DNA of 64,000 nt from Nocardiopsis alba DSM 43377 (GCF_000341225.1 NZ_ANAC01000010.1:550672-614671), one strand, 5' to 3'; counted from the stretch's first letter, positions 26,098 to 35,129 are shown. Made by a program: numbers and translations. The notes: a model not told the origin generated them from the letters alone.

Positions 26098-27831
26098 GTG
26101 TCCACTGGACGTCATCGTCTCGCCTCACCGGCCGCCGCCACCACGCGCAAGGCGGTGCGGTCGCCCCTGGGAATCACCGCGATCGTCGTCGCCCTCATCG
26201 CCACGGCGGCGATCGCCGTGCCGGCCGGTCTGAACGCGCTCGGCTGTGGAGAGACCCGCTACCTGCGCGTGTCCACCACCCAGAGCGTCGCCCCCGTCCT
26301 TCGGGAGGCCGCGACCGAGTTCAACTCCGACGACCCCTCCTACGGCGGCACCTGCGTGTACGCACAGGTCGACGAGATAGCCCCGCACCGGATCATGGAC
26401 TCCCTGTCCGGGAACCGGCCGGGCGACTCGACCATCACCCCGCACGTGTGGGTCCCCGAGTCCTCCGCCTGGGTGGAGCTGGCCCGGGTCTCGTCGGGCG
26501 GAGCGCACGGCATCGAGACCGATCCGCCCTCGCTGGCCTCCTCCCCCGTCGTCCTGGCCGCTCCGCCCGACGCCGAGGGCATGCCCGCCCAGGACGACGC
26601 CGACTGGACCATGCTCCTTCCCGGTGAACGCGACCCCGACCGTCCCGTCGTGATGGTCGACCCCAACCGCGGCGCCGACGGCATGACCGTCATGCAGGCC
26701 GTGCGCGCACACCTGGGCACCGGCGACGACGCCGACACCGCCATGACCGACTTCGTACGCGACGTCCAACTCGACTCGACCTTCGGAGAGATCGACCTGA
26801 CGTCCGTCTTCACCGGATCGGCGGCCGCCCGGGATCGCACCGCCCCCGTCATCGCCGTCCCCGAGCAGGCGGTGGTCTCCTACAACCTGCGTCGCGCCGA
26901 TTCGGCCCCCGAACTCCAGGCGTACTACATCGGCGACGGGACGGTCTCGCTCGACTACCCGTACGTGACCACCACCGACGACTCCGCCCTCGGTTCGGCC
27001 GCCGCCGACCTGTACGAGGTCGTGCGCGGCGACGAGTACCGGGACCGGTTGCGCGAACTCGGCTTCCGAGACCCCGGTGGCGAGGCGTCGTCACTGTTGG
27101 CCTCCCAGCCCGGCGTCATCGCCGCGGCGCCGCCCACCCACGAGGACCTGACCGGGGACGCGCTCCTGGCCTCGATCACCGACTGGAACCGGCTGTCGAT
27201 GCCCAGCCGCACCCTGGTGCTGGCCGACGCCTCCGCCGGCATGGCCGAGAACCTCGACGGGGGGCTCCCCCGCATCGAGATCGCCAAGCGGGCCGCGCTC
27301 CTGGGCCTGTCCCTGTTCCCCGACGAGACCGACATGGGCCTGTGGCTGATGGCGGAGGGCTACGGGCCGAGCGGACGGGACAAGGCCGCGGACATGCACC
27401 CGCTGGGTGCGGCGGACGACGGGGACGTCACCCGCCGTCGGGAGATGGTGGACGTCGCCGAGAACCTGGAGGTCGAGGGAGGCGGCTCCCGTCTGTACGA
27501 CAACATCCTGGCCGCCTACGACGAGGTGCAGGCCGGATACCAGGAGGACAAGATCAACAGCGTCATCCTGTTGACCGCCGGCCAGGACGAGGGCTCCAGC
27601 GAGATCTCCCACGAGGAGCTGGTCGCCGCCCTCCAGGACCGCTTCGACCCCCGCAGGCCGGTCACGATGTTCATCATCGGGTTCGGAGACGGGGCCGAGG
27701 AGCGGGAACTGGCCGCGATCGCCCGGGCCACCAGCGGTTCGTCGTTCGTCACCGACGACCCCGACGAGATCGGCGACTTCTTCCTGAGCTCGATCTCCCG
27801 GCGCCTGTGCGTGCCCGACTGCGACAACTGA
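26098..27831 (+). CDS. membrane-anchored substrate-binding-like / von Willebrand A domain protein (MIDAS-degenerate)
   Basis: A 577-residue protein: a basic N-terminus, one transmembrane segment (GITAIVVALIATAAIAVPAG, about residue 25), then an extracellular binding-protein-like domain (residues 60-345) and a C-terminal VWA domain. In the VWA domain the metal site is altered: the usual DxSxS is DASAG, and the usual T-D-G is TAGQDEG. It therefore probably does not bind metal in the classical way. GTG 26098 follows GGAG at 5 bases and matches the start of its downstream paralogue (V..GRHR). The 425-bp upstream gap, divergent to the SSI-like gene, holds no other gene. It forms an operon with the next gene. 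Confidence 0.82.
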   Translation: MSTGRHRLASPAAATTRKAVRSPLGITAIVVALIATAAIAVPAGLNALGCGETRYLRVSTTQSVAPVLREAATEFNSDDPSYGGTCVYAQVDEIAPHRIMDSLSGNRPGDSTITPHVWVPESSAWVELARVSSGGAHGIETDPPSLASSPVVLAAPPDAEGMPAQDDADWTMLLPGERDPDRPVVMVDPNRGADGMTVMQAVRAHLGTGDDADTAMTDFVRDVQLDSTFGEIDLTSVFTGSAAARDRTAPVIAVPEQAVVSYNLRRADSAPELQAYYIGDGTVSLDYPYVTTTDDSALGSAAADLYEVVRGDEYRDRLRELGFRDPGGEASSLLASQPGVIAAAPPTHEDLTGDALLASITDWNRLSMPSRTLVLADASAGMAENLDGGLPRIEIAKRAALLGLSLFPDETDMGLWLMAEGYGPSGRDKAADMHPLGAADDGDVTRRREMVDVAENLEVEGGGSRLYDNILAAYDEVQAGYQEDKINSVILLTAGQDEGSSEISHEELVAALQDRFDPRRPVTMFIIGFGDGAEERELAAIARATSGSSFVTDDPDEIGDFFLSSISRRLCVPDCDN

Positions 27832-27904
27832 GCCCTACCCCTCCCCCTGTACCCGCTCACCCCCTTGTACGACCCCGTGCGTACACCACCCAGTGAGGAA
27901 AGCT

Positions 27905-29665
27905 GTGGGACGTCACCGCGGAAAGCACACAGAAGAACCCGCCGAACGAGGCCGCCGTCGAGGCCGCGGCGGCGCGATCGCCGCTCTGGCCGCCGCGTCG
28001 GCGATCGTGATCGTCATCGCCGCCGCGGGCGTGTACATGTTCGGTAAGGGCGACGGCTGCGGCGGTTCCGACCTGACCCTGGACATCGCGGTCAGCCCCG
28101 AACTGGGGCCGGCCCTGGGCGACGTGGCCGACGACTTCAACGCCGAGGAGCACACCGTCGACGGCGACTGCGTACGCGCCTCGGTACGGGAGATCGACTC
28201 GGCCAACGTCGCCTTCGGCATCACCGGGGCGGGCGCCACCATGGGCGAGACCGAGTCCGACGTGTGGATCCCGGACTCCTCGATGTGGACCCGTATCGTC
28301 CAAGGGCAGGCCGGGGACGCCGTCGTCACCGAGACCGGCACCTCCGTCGCCCGCACGCCCCTGGTCGTCGCCGAGCGCGCCGACCTCTCCGAGGCCGACG
28401 ACGCCCCCACCACCTGGATGGACGTCGTCCCCACGGACGCCCCCGGCGAGGAGGACGGGCGCACGGTCCGCGTGGTCGACCCGGCCCGCAGCTCCAGCGG
28501 TCTGGGCACCCTCCACCTGCTGCACGGGGCCCTCGAGGGGACCGGCTCCGACGCCGACACCTTCAACGCGAGCATGACCGCCGCCCTCCAGTCGTTGCAC
28601 AGAGGGGCCTCCGCCGACGAGGAGGCCGCCTTCCTCGCCCTGAGCGGCGGCGGCGAGTCCGCCTCTCCCGTGATGGTGATGTCCGAACAGGCCGTGTGGC
28701 GCTACAACTCCGTCCACGGCGACGCGCCCGCGCGCGCCGGTTACCCGGACGAGGGCACCTACTACCTCGACTATCCGTACATCGTGCGCAGCGAGGACAG
28801 CGCGATCACCCGCGCCGCCGAGATGTTCCGGACGGCGGTGCGTTCCGAGTCGGCCGCGGACCGTCTACTGGCCGAGGGCTTCCGCGGCCCCGAAGGGGAG
28901 AGGGACCCCTCCGTCCTGACCGAGGAGGCCGGGTTCCTCCCCGAACCGCGTGATGAACTCTCCTCCCCGTCGGAGAGCTCCATCGAAGACCTGATCCGTT
29001 CCTGGAACCAGCTCAAGATGGACTCCCGGGTCCTGACCATCGTCGACATCTCCGGGTCGATGCTGGCCGAGGTCCCCGGAACGGGGCTGACCCGGATGCA
29101 GGTGGCCGGCGCCGCCTCCGCCGAGGGGCTCCAGATGTTCTCCGACAGTTCCGAGTTGGGCCTGTGGGAGTTCTCCACCAACGTCAACGGCGACCTCCAC
29201 CACCAGGAGATCGCCCCGGTCCGTGAGCTCCAGGCGACCGACGGATCGGGGAACGAGCATCGTGACGTGCTGGCCTCCGCGCTCCAGAACCTGGAACCGC
29301 TGCCCCAGGGCGACACCGCGCTGTACGAGACCTACCTGGCCGCCTATCAGGAGATGTCCCGTACCTACCGGCCGGATCGCACCAACGTGATCCTGATGCT
29401 CACGGACGGGGACGACGACAACCCCGGTGGGATGGAGCTGGACGAACTGCTCTCCCAACTCGACTCCCTCTCCAGCCCCTCACGGCCCATCCCCATCATC
29501 ACGATCGCCTTCGGTCCGGACGTACGGAACCTGGAACCCCTCCAGGAGATCGCCGCCGCCACGGGAGGCGCCGCCTACATGACCGAGGACCCCACCGAGA
29601 TCGGCGACATCTTCCTCCAGGCGTTCTCGTTGCGGATCGCCGACACCGAGGACGACCGGGACTGA
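27905..29665 (+). CDS. membrane-anchored substrate-binding-like / von Willebrand A domain protein
   Basis: A 586-residue paralogue of the preceding gene with the same layout: VGRHRGKH start, transmembrane helix (AAASAIVIVIAAAGVYMFG), an extracellular binding-like domain with paired cysteines, and a C-terminal VWA domain from about residue 370. Here the MIDAS motif is intact (VDISGSM and LTDGDDD). Both proteins share the string YLDYPY before the VWA domain. GTG 27905 follows AGGA at 5 bases; GTG 27893 is an alternative. The gap to the first paralogue is 73 bp with no terminator. Such pairs may sense or scaffold envelope components, but the role is unknown. Confidence 0.86.
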   Translation: MGRHRGKHTEEPAERGRRRGRGGAIAALAAASAIVIVIAAAGVYMFGKGDGCGGSDLTLDIAVSPELGPALGDVADDFNAEEHTVDGDCVRASVREIDSANVAFGITGAGATMGETESDVWIPDSSMWTRIVQGQAGDAVVTETGTSVARTPLVVAERADLSEADDAPTTWMDVVPTDAPGEEDGRTVRVVDPARSSSGLGTLHLLHGALEGTGSDADTFNASMTAALQSLHRGASADEEAAFLALSGGGESASPVMVMSEQAVWRYNSVHGDAPARAGYPDEGTYYLDYPYIVRSEDSAITRAAEMFRTAVRSESAADRLLAEGFRGPEGERDPSVLTEEAGFLPEPRDELSSPSESSIEDLIRSWNQLKMDSRVLTIVDISGSMLAEVPGTGLTRMQVAGAASAEGLQMFSDSSELGLWEFSTNVNGDLHHQEIAPVRELQATDGSGNEHRDVLASALQNLEPLPQGDTALYETYLAAYQEMSRTYRPDRTNVILMLTDGDDDNPGGMELDELLSQLDSLSSPSRPIPIITIAFGPDVRNLEPLQEIAAATGGAAYMTEDPTEIGDIFLQAFSLRIADTEDDRD

Positions 29666-29683
29666 CCCACGCGCCTCCTCCCC

Positions 29684-29717
29684 GGGCCGGGACGCGGACA
29701 CCACCGCGTTCCGGCCC
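29684..29717 (+). terminator. terminator after VWA gene pair
   Basis: A 14-bp stem with one G-U pair (GGGCCGGGACGCGG / CCGCGTTCCGGCCC) and a 6-nt loop begins 19 bases after the stop. Confidence 0.75.
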
Positions 29718-29924
29718 TTCTCCGTTCCCCGCGAAGGCCGACCGTGACTCTCGGGTGCGTGGGGCGGAACAGAAGGTGACATGAACCTCACCAACGCACC
29801 AAAGGCTCTGGACTTCTCCCCCGGGGGTGGCGTACCACGGGAGGGAACCGCGATCCGGGCCCCTTCAGCGCTCCCGCCCCGGATCCCCCGCCTCGAAACC
29901 GGTGTGACCGGATGGGAGAGTGCC

Positions 29925-30638
29925 ATGGCCAAGGTGTGGATGCCCGGTGCCGAGAGGATCGACGGCGGGACCTCCCGAACCGCCGCGGGGGCCGGTGCCC
30001 CCCGTGCCGTCTGGACGGTGACCGGGTCCGATCCGAGGACCCGATCGGCACGCGAGGAGGCACGCAGACTGATCCGCGAAGGCCGGACCACCCACCTGGT
30101 GTGGAACCCGGTGAGCGGAGAGATCGTCCAGCTCCTGGCCGCCACCCGACGCGGCGCTCTCCCCTTGGGCGGCACCCCCCTGGAACGACGTCTCCTCGAC
30201 CACGGGGACGAGGGACGTGTGTGCCTCGTGGTGGCCGTGGTGGCCACCGAGCCGGAACCGTTCACCGACGGTCCCATGGTCGGCCTGGACCCTCTCCTGG
30301 CATGGCTGGACTCCTGGGGGGTCTCCAGACACTGGCCCGCCGGAGCCCCCGGACGGCGGAACGGACGGCGTCCCACACGACAGGAGACCACCCGGGCCTG
30401 GTCCCGAGGCGGCCACTTCGGCCATGACCAGGTCCCGGGATCGGTCTCCACCGCACCGGGACACATCAGTCCGGAGCGCGTGGCCACGGGGGAACGGGTG
30501 ATCGCGCGGGTCCCCGAGAGCTCTCCGGCCTCCGGAGAACACCCGGACCACAACTCTCTGTCACAGGGAGGACACGAAAAGAGAGACGTGGACCTCTCGA
30601 ACCACCGTCGGCTCAGCGAATCGGATACCACTGGTTAA
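29925..30638 (+). CDS. conserved hypothetical protein, endolysin-amidase-like
   Basis: A 237-residue cytoplasmic-type protein. Conserved-looking blocks are WMPGAERI at the start, THLVWNPVSGEIVQLLAATR, GRVCLVVAVVATEPEPFTDG, LAWLDSWGVSRHWPAG, and WSRGGHFGHDQVPGS near residue 165. These resemble proteins of Streptomyces relatives that carry a degenerate N-acetylmuramoyl amidase-type fold (the GH-x-GH-x-QVP block). No signal peptide is seen. ATG 29925 has GGGAG 6-8 bases before it; the frame is open 48 residues upstream. The last 60 residues are non-conserved. Function is not known, and the amidase link is tentative. Confidence 0.65.
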   Translation: MAKVWMPGAERIDGGTSRTAAGAGAPRAVWTVTGSDPRTRSAREEARRLIREGRTTHLVWNPVSGEIVQLLAATRRGALPLGGTPLERRLLDHGDEGRVCLVVAVVATEPEPFTDGPMVGLDPLLAWLDSWGVSRHWPAGAPGRRNGRRPTRQETTRAWSRGGHFGHDQVPGSVSTAPGHISPERVATGERVIARVPESSPASGEHPDHNSLSQGGHEKRDVDLSNHRRLSESDTTG

Positions 30639-30670
30639 GTGCGGTACCGAAACCCCTTAGTCTGTCGGCC

Positions 30671-32545
30671 ATGGGTGGATCTATCGAGCCGGGTTGGTAT
30701 GCGGACCCGCAGGGCGACGCGCAAACACTCAGATGGTGGAACGGTGAGGAGTGGACGCGGCATACCCGTTCACTGAGCGAGCTCCAAGGCGGGGCCGAGG
30801 GTCCCGAGGACGAGCTCCCGACCACCGACCTGAGCGGTCGGGGCGGGGGTGCGCCCTCGGACGAGGACGAACTCCCGACCGCCGACCTGAGCGCTCACAG
30901 GGGAGGCACGACCCCCGACGACGATGACGAGGGGACGGTCCGGCTGGGCCCCTCCGCACCCGGGGCCCCTGGTGCCCCCGGTGACGAGCACGGCACCGTC
31001 CGCATCGACCCCTCCCGGCAGAACGACCCCTCCCTTCGGCGATCCCCCACGTCCCCCACCCCGGTGGATGACGAGCCGAGCACCATGCGCATCAGCCCCT
31101 CCTCGTGGGGGTCCGACCCCGATGACGAAGAGCCCACCGCCGACCTGAGCGGCGCCGGCGCGACCATCCGGGTCGACCCTTCCGACCTGCCCGGCCGCGC
31201 CGACCCGGCCCCCTCCCCCTCGACGGACGACGACGAGGAGCCCACCGCGGACCTGAACGGCGCCATCGGGGACACCCCCCGTACCGCCGTCTTCGACCCG
31301 AACCGGATCGACGACGCCCCGCGTACCGCCGTCTTCGAGCCCGGCCCCGCCGAACAGTCGCCCAGCGGCACCGCGATCTTCGACCCGAACCAGATCGGGG
31401 AGACCCCCCGAACCGCCGTCTTCGACCCGAACGCGGGCGCGAACACCGACGCCCCCTCCCCCGGAGGCACCGCGATCTTCGACCCCTCCGACCCGATGTT
31501 CTCGGGTGGCGTGGCCGAGGGCTCCGGCGAGGAGAACCAGAAGGGCGGCAAGTTCAACAAGTTCCTCGGCAACCTCAAGGAGGGCTGGGCGGACCTGTCC
31601 GAGGAGCGCAAGGAACAGCGTCGCCAGGCCGAGGCCGAGGCCGCGAAGAAGCGCGAAGAGGAGCGGGTCCGCAAGGAGGCCGAGGCGGCCGAGCAGGCCG
31701 AAGCGGCCCGAAAGCGCGCGGAGGAGGAACGCGAGCGGGCCGAGGAGGCGCGCAAGAACGCTCCCGAACAGCCGAGCGCCCCGGAGGGCTCCGCCGGTTC
31801 CCCGCCCGCGGCGTGGACCCCGCAGAACCCGGGTCAGGCCGGCGGACCGCAGCCGGGCCAGGCCCCCGCCTTCGGTCAGCGACCGCCGTCGGAACCGCAG
31901 CAGGCACCGGTCTTCGGGCAGCAGCCCCCGTCCGGCCCCCAGCAGGCGCCCTCCCCAGGCCAGCAGCCACCTTCGGGACCGCAACAGGCGCCCTCCTTCG
32001 GGCACCGGCCCCCCGCGCCCCCTCAGCAACCCCCGGTGGCCCCTCACCAGCCTCCATCCGGCCCCCAGCAGGCGCCCGTCTACGGTCGGCGTCCTCCGGC
32101 GGGCCCGCCTCCCGGCTACCCGCCGCAGGGTTTCGCCCCCCAGGGGCAGCCCCCGCATCAGCAGTTCGGCGCTCCGCCGCCCCAACAGTTCGGTCCGCCT
32201 CCCGGCCGGCCTCCGGGCCCGCCGCAGGGCCCGCCTCCGGGTTTCGGCCCGGGGCAGCCCCACATGGGAGGCCCCCCGCACGGAGGCCCGGGGCACCCTC
32301 AGGGCCCGATGGGCGGCCCCCATGGCGGTCCGCCGCCCGGCGGCCCCCAGTGGGGCGGCCCGGCGGGACCCCATGGTCACCCCTACGGTCCTCCCCAGCA
32401 GCAGCCGCCGAAAAAGAAGAAGCGCGGATGCGGATGCGGGTGCTTCACCCTCATCCTGATCGTGCTGATCCTCGGGCTGCTGGGCTACCTCCAGCTCTCG
32501 GGGACGTGGGACTGGATGTACGACATCTTCGCCGTCCACATCTGA
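30671..32545 (+). CDS. DUF2510 protein with disordered repeats and C-terminal membrane anchor
   Basis: A 624-residue modular protein. Residues 5-30 are a DUF2510 motif (PGWYADPQGD, then LRWWNGEEWT). Residues 50-280 are acidic repeats: E/DPTADLSG units, then alternating RTAVFDPN and GTAIFDPN units. Residues 290-360 form a highly charged coiled coil rich in A/E/R/K. Residues 370-575 are Pro/Gln/Gly-rich (GQQPPSGPQQAP units). The end is KKKKRGCGCGC followed by a single hydrophobic helix, making a tail-anchored protein facing the cytoplasm. Function is unknown; DUF2510 proteins are often membrane-associated. It stands alone, with a strong terminator after it. Confidence 0.82.
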   Translation: MGGSIEPGWYADPQGDAQTLRWWNGEEWTRHTRSLSELQGGAEGPEDELPTTDLSGRGGGAPSDEDELPTADLSAHRGGTTPDDDDEGTVRLGPSAPGAPGAPGDEHGTVRIDPSRQNDPSLRRSPTSPTPVDDEPSTMRISPSSWGSDPDDEEPTADLSGAGATIRVDPSDLPGRADPAPSPSTDDDEEPTADLNGAIGDTPRTAVFDPNRIDDAPRTAVFEPGPAEQSPSGTAIFDPNQIGETPRTAVFDPNAGANTDAPSPGGTAIFDPSDPMFSGGVAEGSGEENQKGGKFNKFLGNLKEGWADLSEERKEQRRQAEAEAAKKREEERVRKEAEAAEQAEAARKRAEEERERAEEARKNAPEQPSAPEGSAGSPPAAWTPQNPGQAGGPQPGQAPAFGQRPPSEPQQAPVFGQQPPSGPQQAPSPGQQPPSGPQQAPSFGHRPPAPPQQPPVAPHQPPSGPQQAPVYGRRPPAGPPPGYPPQGFAPQGQPPHQQFGAPPPQQFGPPPGRPPGPPQGPPPGFGPGQPHMGGPPHGGPGHPQGPMGGPHGGPPPGGPQWGGPAGPHGHPYGPPQQQPPKKKKRGCGCGCFTLILIVLILGLLGYLQLSGTWDWMYDIFAVHI

Positions 32546-32565
32546 TGGTCCGGCGGTGACGCTCC

Positions 32566-32610
32566 GACGAAGGGGGTGGTGGGCCTCGATGGCCCACCAC
32601 CCCCTTCGTC
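32566..32610. terminator. terminator between DUF2510 gene and orn
   Basis: A perfect 20-bp stem (32566-32585 with 32591-32610, arms GACGAAGGGGGTGGTGGGCC and complement) with a 5-nt loop lies 21 bases after the DUF2510 stop. It is the longest perfect hairpin in the core region. Confidence 0.85.
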
Positions 32611-32647
32611 GTCCGTTCCGAGATCCGAAACGCCTAAGCTGACCCGT

Positions 32648-33298
32648 ATGAACGACAACTTGGTGTGGATCGACTGCGAGATGACGGGCCTCGACTTCGA
32701 GAACGACGCGTTGATCGAGGTGGCCTGTCTGATCACCGACAGCGAACTCAACATCCTCGACGAGGGTGTCGACGTCGTGATCAAGCCTCCGCAGGACGCT
32801 CTGGACCGGATGGGCGACTTCGTCCGGGACATGCACACCACCTCCGGGCTGCTCGCCGAGCTGGACGACGGCGTCACCCTCCAGGAGGCCGAGGACATCG
32901 TCCTGGAGCACATCCGCCGCTATGTGTCCGAGCCCGGCAAGGCGCCCCTGTGCGGCAACTCCATCGCCACCGACCGCACCTTCCTCGCCCGCGACATGAA
33001 GCGGATCGACTCCCACCTCCATTACCGGATGATCGACGTCTCCTCCATCAAGGAGCTGCTGCGCCGCTGGCACCCGCGCGTCTACTACGCGAGCCCGGAG
33101 AAGAAGGGCGGCCACCGCGCCCTGGCCGACATCACCGAGAGCATCCAGGAGCTGCGCTACTTCCGCGCCGCCGCCTTCGTGCCCGAACCCGGGCCCGACT
33201 CGGCCACCGCCCGCGCGATCGCCGCCGAGATCGTCGAGGGCGGCACCGGCATGAAGGCGCGTGACGTGGCTCTCGCCGAATCCGCCCCCGAAAAATGA
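32648..33298 (+). CDS. orn: oligoribonuclease
   Basis: A 216-residue DEDDh 3'-5' exoribonuclease that degrades nano-RNAs and linear dinucleotides such as pGpG. Exo I is LVWIDCEMTGLD (Asp/Glu catalytic pair), Exo II is NSIATDRTFLARDM, and Exo III is KGGHRALADITESIQEL with His and Asp. The length and the Y-rich middle (RVYYASPEKKGG) are typical. ATG 32648 opens the conserved N-terminus. Directly downstream on the same strand is tRNA-His, a neighbour pair often seen in actinomycetes, so the integrating elements sit next to an essential locus. Confidence 0.96.
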   Translation: MNDNLVWIDCEMTGLDFENDALIEVACLITDSELNILDEGVDVVIKPPQDALDRMGDFVRDMHTTSGLLAELDDGVTLQEAEDIVLEHIRRYVSEPGKAPLCGNSIATDRTFLARDMKRIDSHLHYRMIDVSSIKELLRRWHPRVYYASPEKKGGHRALADITESIQELRYFRAAAFVPEPGPDSATARAIAAEIVEGGTGMKARDVALAESAPEK

Positions 33299-33365
33299 TC
33301 GAAGCACTCCTCGGAGTCCGCTAAGCTTTCATACGTACGCAGGGCCGAGAGGCCCGGCGGACATG

Positions 33366-33441
33366 GTGGGTGTAGCTCAGCCGGTAGAGCACTTGGTTGT
33401 GGTCCAAGAAGTCGCGGGTTCAAGTCCCGTCACTCACCCCA
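33366..33441 (+). tRNA. tRNA-His (anticodon GTG)
   Basis: A full cloverleaf can be drawn: acceptor GTGGGTG (33366-33372) with CACTCAC (33431-33437), anticodon stem CTTGG/CCAAG around loop TTGTGGT with anticodon GTG, and T-arm CGGG-TTCAAGT-CCCG. G at 33365 would be the tRNA-His-specific G-1 opposite C73 (33438), followed by an encoded CCA. The 3' half from the T-loop onward is duplicated at 57805 and serves as the attachment site of the integrative elements. Confidence 0.96.
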
Positions 33442-33464
33442 GAGGCTCAAGCCCCTGACCAGCG
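33419..33464 (+). repeat. attachment site, left end of element A (att core, copy 1)
   Basis: 46 bp from the tRNA-His T-loop through the CCA into the terminator stem. It is identical base for base to 57805-57850. Integration at a tRNA 3' end by a tyrosine integrase leaves exactly such direct repeats. Copy 1 belongs to the intact tRNA gene. Confidence 0.92.
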
Positions 33465-33490
33465 ACAACGTCGCAAGGTCAGGGGCTTTT
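33449..33490 (+). terminator. tRNA-His terminator
   Basis: A 12-bp stem (AAGCCCCTGACC / GGTCAGGGGCTT) ends in TTTT, a classic intrinsic terminator. Its 5' arm is inside the conserved att core, and the 3' arm is regenerated by the element. Each tandem copy therefore keeps a working hairpin even though the loop differs. Confidence 0.85.
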
Positions 33491-33500
33491 GCGTGTTCGG

Positions 33501-33604
33501 GGGTGCACCGGAGGGTGCACGGGGCCGGAAAGCCGGGTCGGTGAGTGCGCACCACCCATCCCGTCACTCACCGATGTCGCGGGGGTGCACGGCCGTGCAC
33601 CCCC
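33501..33604. promoter_or_regulatory. GTGCAC arm-type sites, left end of element A
   Basis: GTGCAC occurs at 33503, 33515, 33585 and 33595. The last two lie in a perfect 24-bp palindrome (33581-33604, arms GGGGGTGCACGG / CCGTGCACCCCC). The same hexamer clusters at the other element ends. I read them as integrase or Xis arm-binding sites, although they could also regulate int. Confidence 0.6.
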
Positions 33605-33751
33605 GGCCCCGACCCGCCCCGAAGCCGCACAGACCCGCCGCATACGGGCATTGGTACATCCGTCGGACACCCGTCCTGGCCTGCGCAAAGATCTTCGAGG
33701 ACCTTCGCCGATTCCCTTCGCTTTGGCCCGCACCCAAGCGATGGTCCACCC

Positions 33752-35110
33752 ATGGCAACCATCAACCAGCGCACCCTGGCCGACGGACGCGCCCGCTACT
33801 GGGTCAAATGGCGGCTCGGCGGCACCCGTGGCGGAGCGCCCCAGTCCGAACCCTTCGACACCCGCGCCGACGCCCACACCTTCAAACTCCACGTCGAAGC
33901 GGCCGGACACCACTGGCCCGAGAACTGGATCCCCCGCCGGGGCTGGGCCGAGGGGTGGGTCCCCGGCCACGGCTGGATCAAGGTCGAGGAAGAAGACGAG
34001 CCCGAGGCCGAACCCGTCATCTTCGCCGACTTCGCCCGCGAGCTCATCGACTCCATGACCGGCATCGAGGAACGCACCCGCGCCGACTACCATCGCGAAC
34101 TCGAACTCCACCTGATCCCGCACTTCGGACAGGTGAACCTGCGCGATGTCACACAGCTCAAACCCAAGGACGTCCGCGCCTGGGTCAACCAGCTACGCAC
34201 CGGCACCCCCGATCCCAAGGCCTCCTACCGCACCCCCAACCCCAGCCGGGGCCGCCAGAAGGAACCCGGATGGCTACGCAAACCCCTGGCGGCCAAGTTC
34301 GTCCACAACCTGCACGGGCTGCTCTTCTCCATCTGCGAGGCCGCCGTGCGCGAGGACCCGCCCATCCGGCCCTCCAACCCCGCCGCCCGCACCCGGCTGC
34401 CCCGCGCCGACCACGAGGCCGACACCGAGATGTGCTTCTTGACCCGCGAGGAATTCACCCTGCTCCGGGACTCGATGCACCCGGACGTACGCGACATGGT
34501 CGAGGTGTTCGTGCGCACCGGCATGCGCTACAGCGAACTGGTCGCCCTGCAGGTCCGCGACGTCAGCTTCACCCCGACCATCGACCACGAGGGACAGCAG
34601 CAGGTGCGCGGGCACCTGGACGTGCGCCGGGCCTGGAAGCGCGGACCCAACAACACCTTCCACCTGGGAGCGCCCAAAACCCGCAGCTCCCGGCGGCGCC
34701 TGCCGCTCTCGCCCCGCACCATCGACCTGCTGCGCCCCAGGCTGGAGGGCAAGAAGCCCGAGGAGTTCGTCTTCACCACCGACCAGGGGTCCTGGTGGCG
34801 GCACTCCTCCTTCTACGGCCGCCGCTGGGCACCCGGCGTCAAGGAGGCCCAACGGCGCGGGCTGGGCAAGAAGCCGCGCATCCACGACCTGCGCCACACC
34901 CACGTGGCGTGGCTGATCGAAAAAGACGTGCACGTGTTCAAGATCCAGCGCCGTCTGGGGCACACCTCGATCACCACGACCATGGACCGCTACGGGCACC
35001 TGGTCACCGACATCGACGACACCATGATCGAGGCCATCGACGGCCCGCCCACTCCCCCGAGGCCGCGCACTGACCCCGGCGGTGAGCAGCGCCTGCGCCT
35101 GATCTCCTAA
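33752..35110 (+). CDS. tyrosine site-specific integrase, element A
   Basis: A 452-residue phage-type integrase that recombines the element into the tRNA-His 3' end. Residues 1-90 are an AP2/arm-binding region with a Trp-rich insert. Residues 95-210 are the SAM-like core-binding domain, and 225-430 the catalytic domain. The tetrad includes Arg in TGMRYSEL (about 258), HDLRHTH (about 378-384), and the nucleophile Tyr in TMDRYGHL (about 412). ATG 33752 gives the same length as the element B copy; the upstream in-frame sequence is the conserved arm-site region. It is about 95% identical to the integrase at 58138. It converges on xis. Confidence 0.95.
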   Translation: MATINQRTLADGRARYWVKWRLGGTRGGAPQSEPFDTRADAHTFKLHVEAAGHHWPENWIPRRGWAEGWVPGHGWIKVEEEDEPEAEPVIFADFARELIDSMTGIEERTRADYHRELELHLIPHFGQVNLRDVTQLKPKDVRAWVNQLRTGTPDPKASYRTPNPSRGRQKEPGWLRKPLAAKFVHNLHGLLFSICEAAVREDPPIRPSNPAARTRLPRADHEADTEMCFLTREEFTLLRDSMHPDVRDMVEVFVRTGMRYSELVALQVRDVSFTPTIDHEGQQQVRGHLDVRRAWKRGPNNTFHLGAPKTRSSRRRLPLSPRTIDLLRPRLEGKKPEEFVFTTDQGSWWRHSSFYGRRWAPGVKEAQRRGLGKKPRIHDLRHTHVAWLIEKDVHVFKIQRRLGHTSITTTMDRYGHLVTDIDDTMIEAIDGPPTPPRPRTDPGGEQRLRLIS

Positions 35111-35129
35111 AGCCCAGGGGCAGGAACGC

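Noticed and set aside
30770..33307. An 845-codon minus-strand open frame across the DUF2510 and orn genes
   Set aside because: It spans two real genes and the terminator between them. The composition is low-complexity Arg/Gly/Leu, as expected for an antisense shadow.
33397..33751. Protein-coding extension of integrase A upstream of 33752
   Set aside because: The region is the tRNA 3' end, terminator and arm-type palindromes. The element B copy supports a start at the equivalent ATG.
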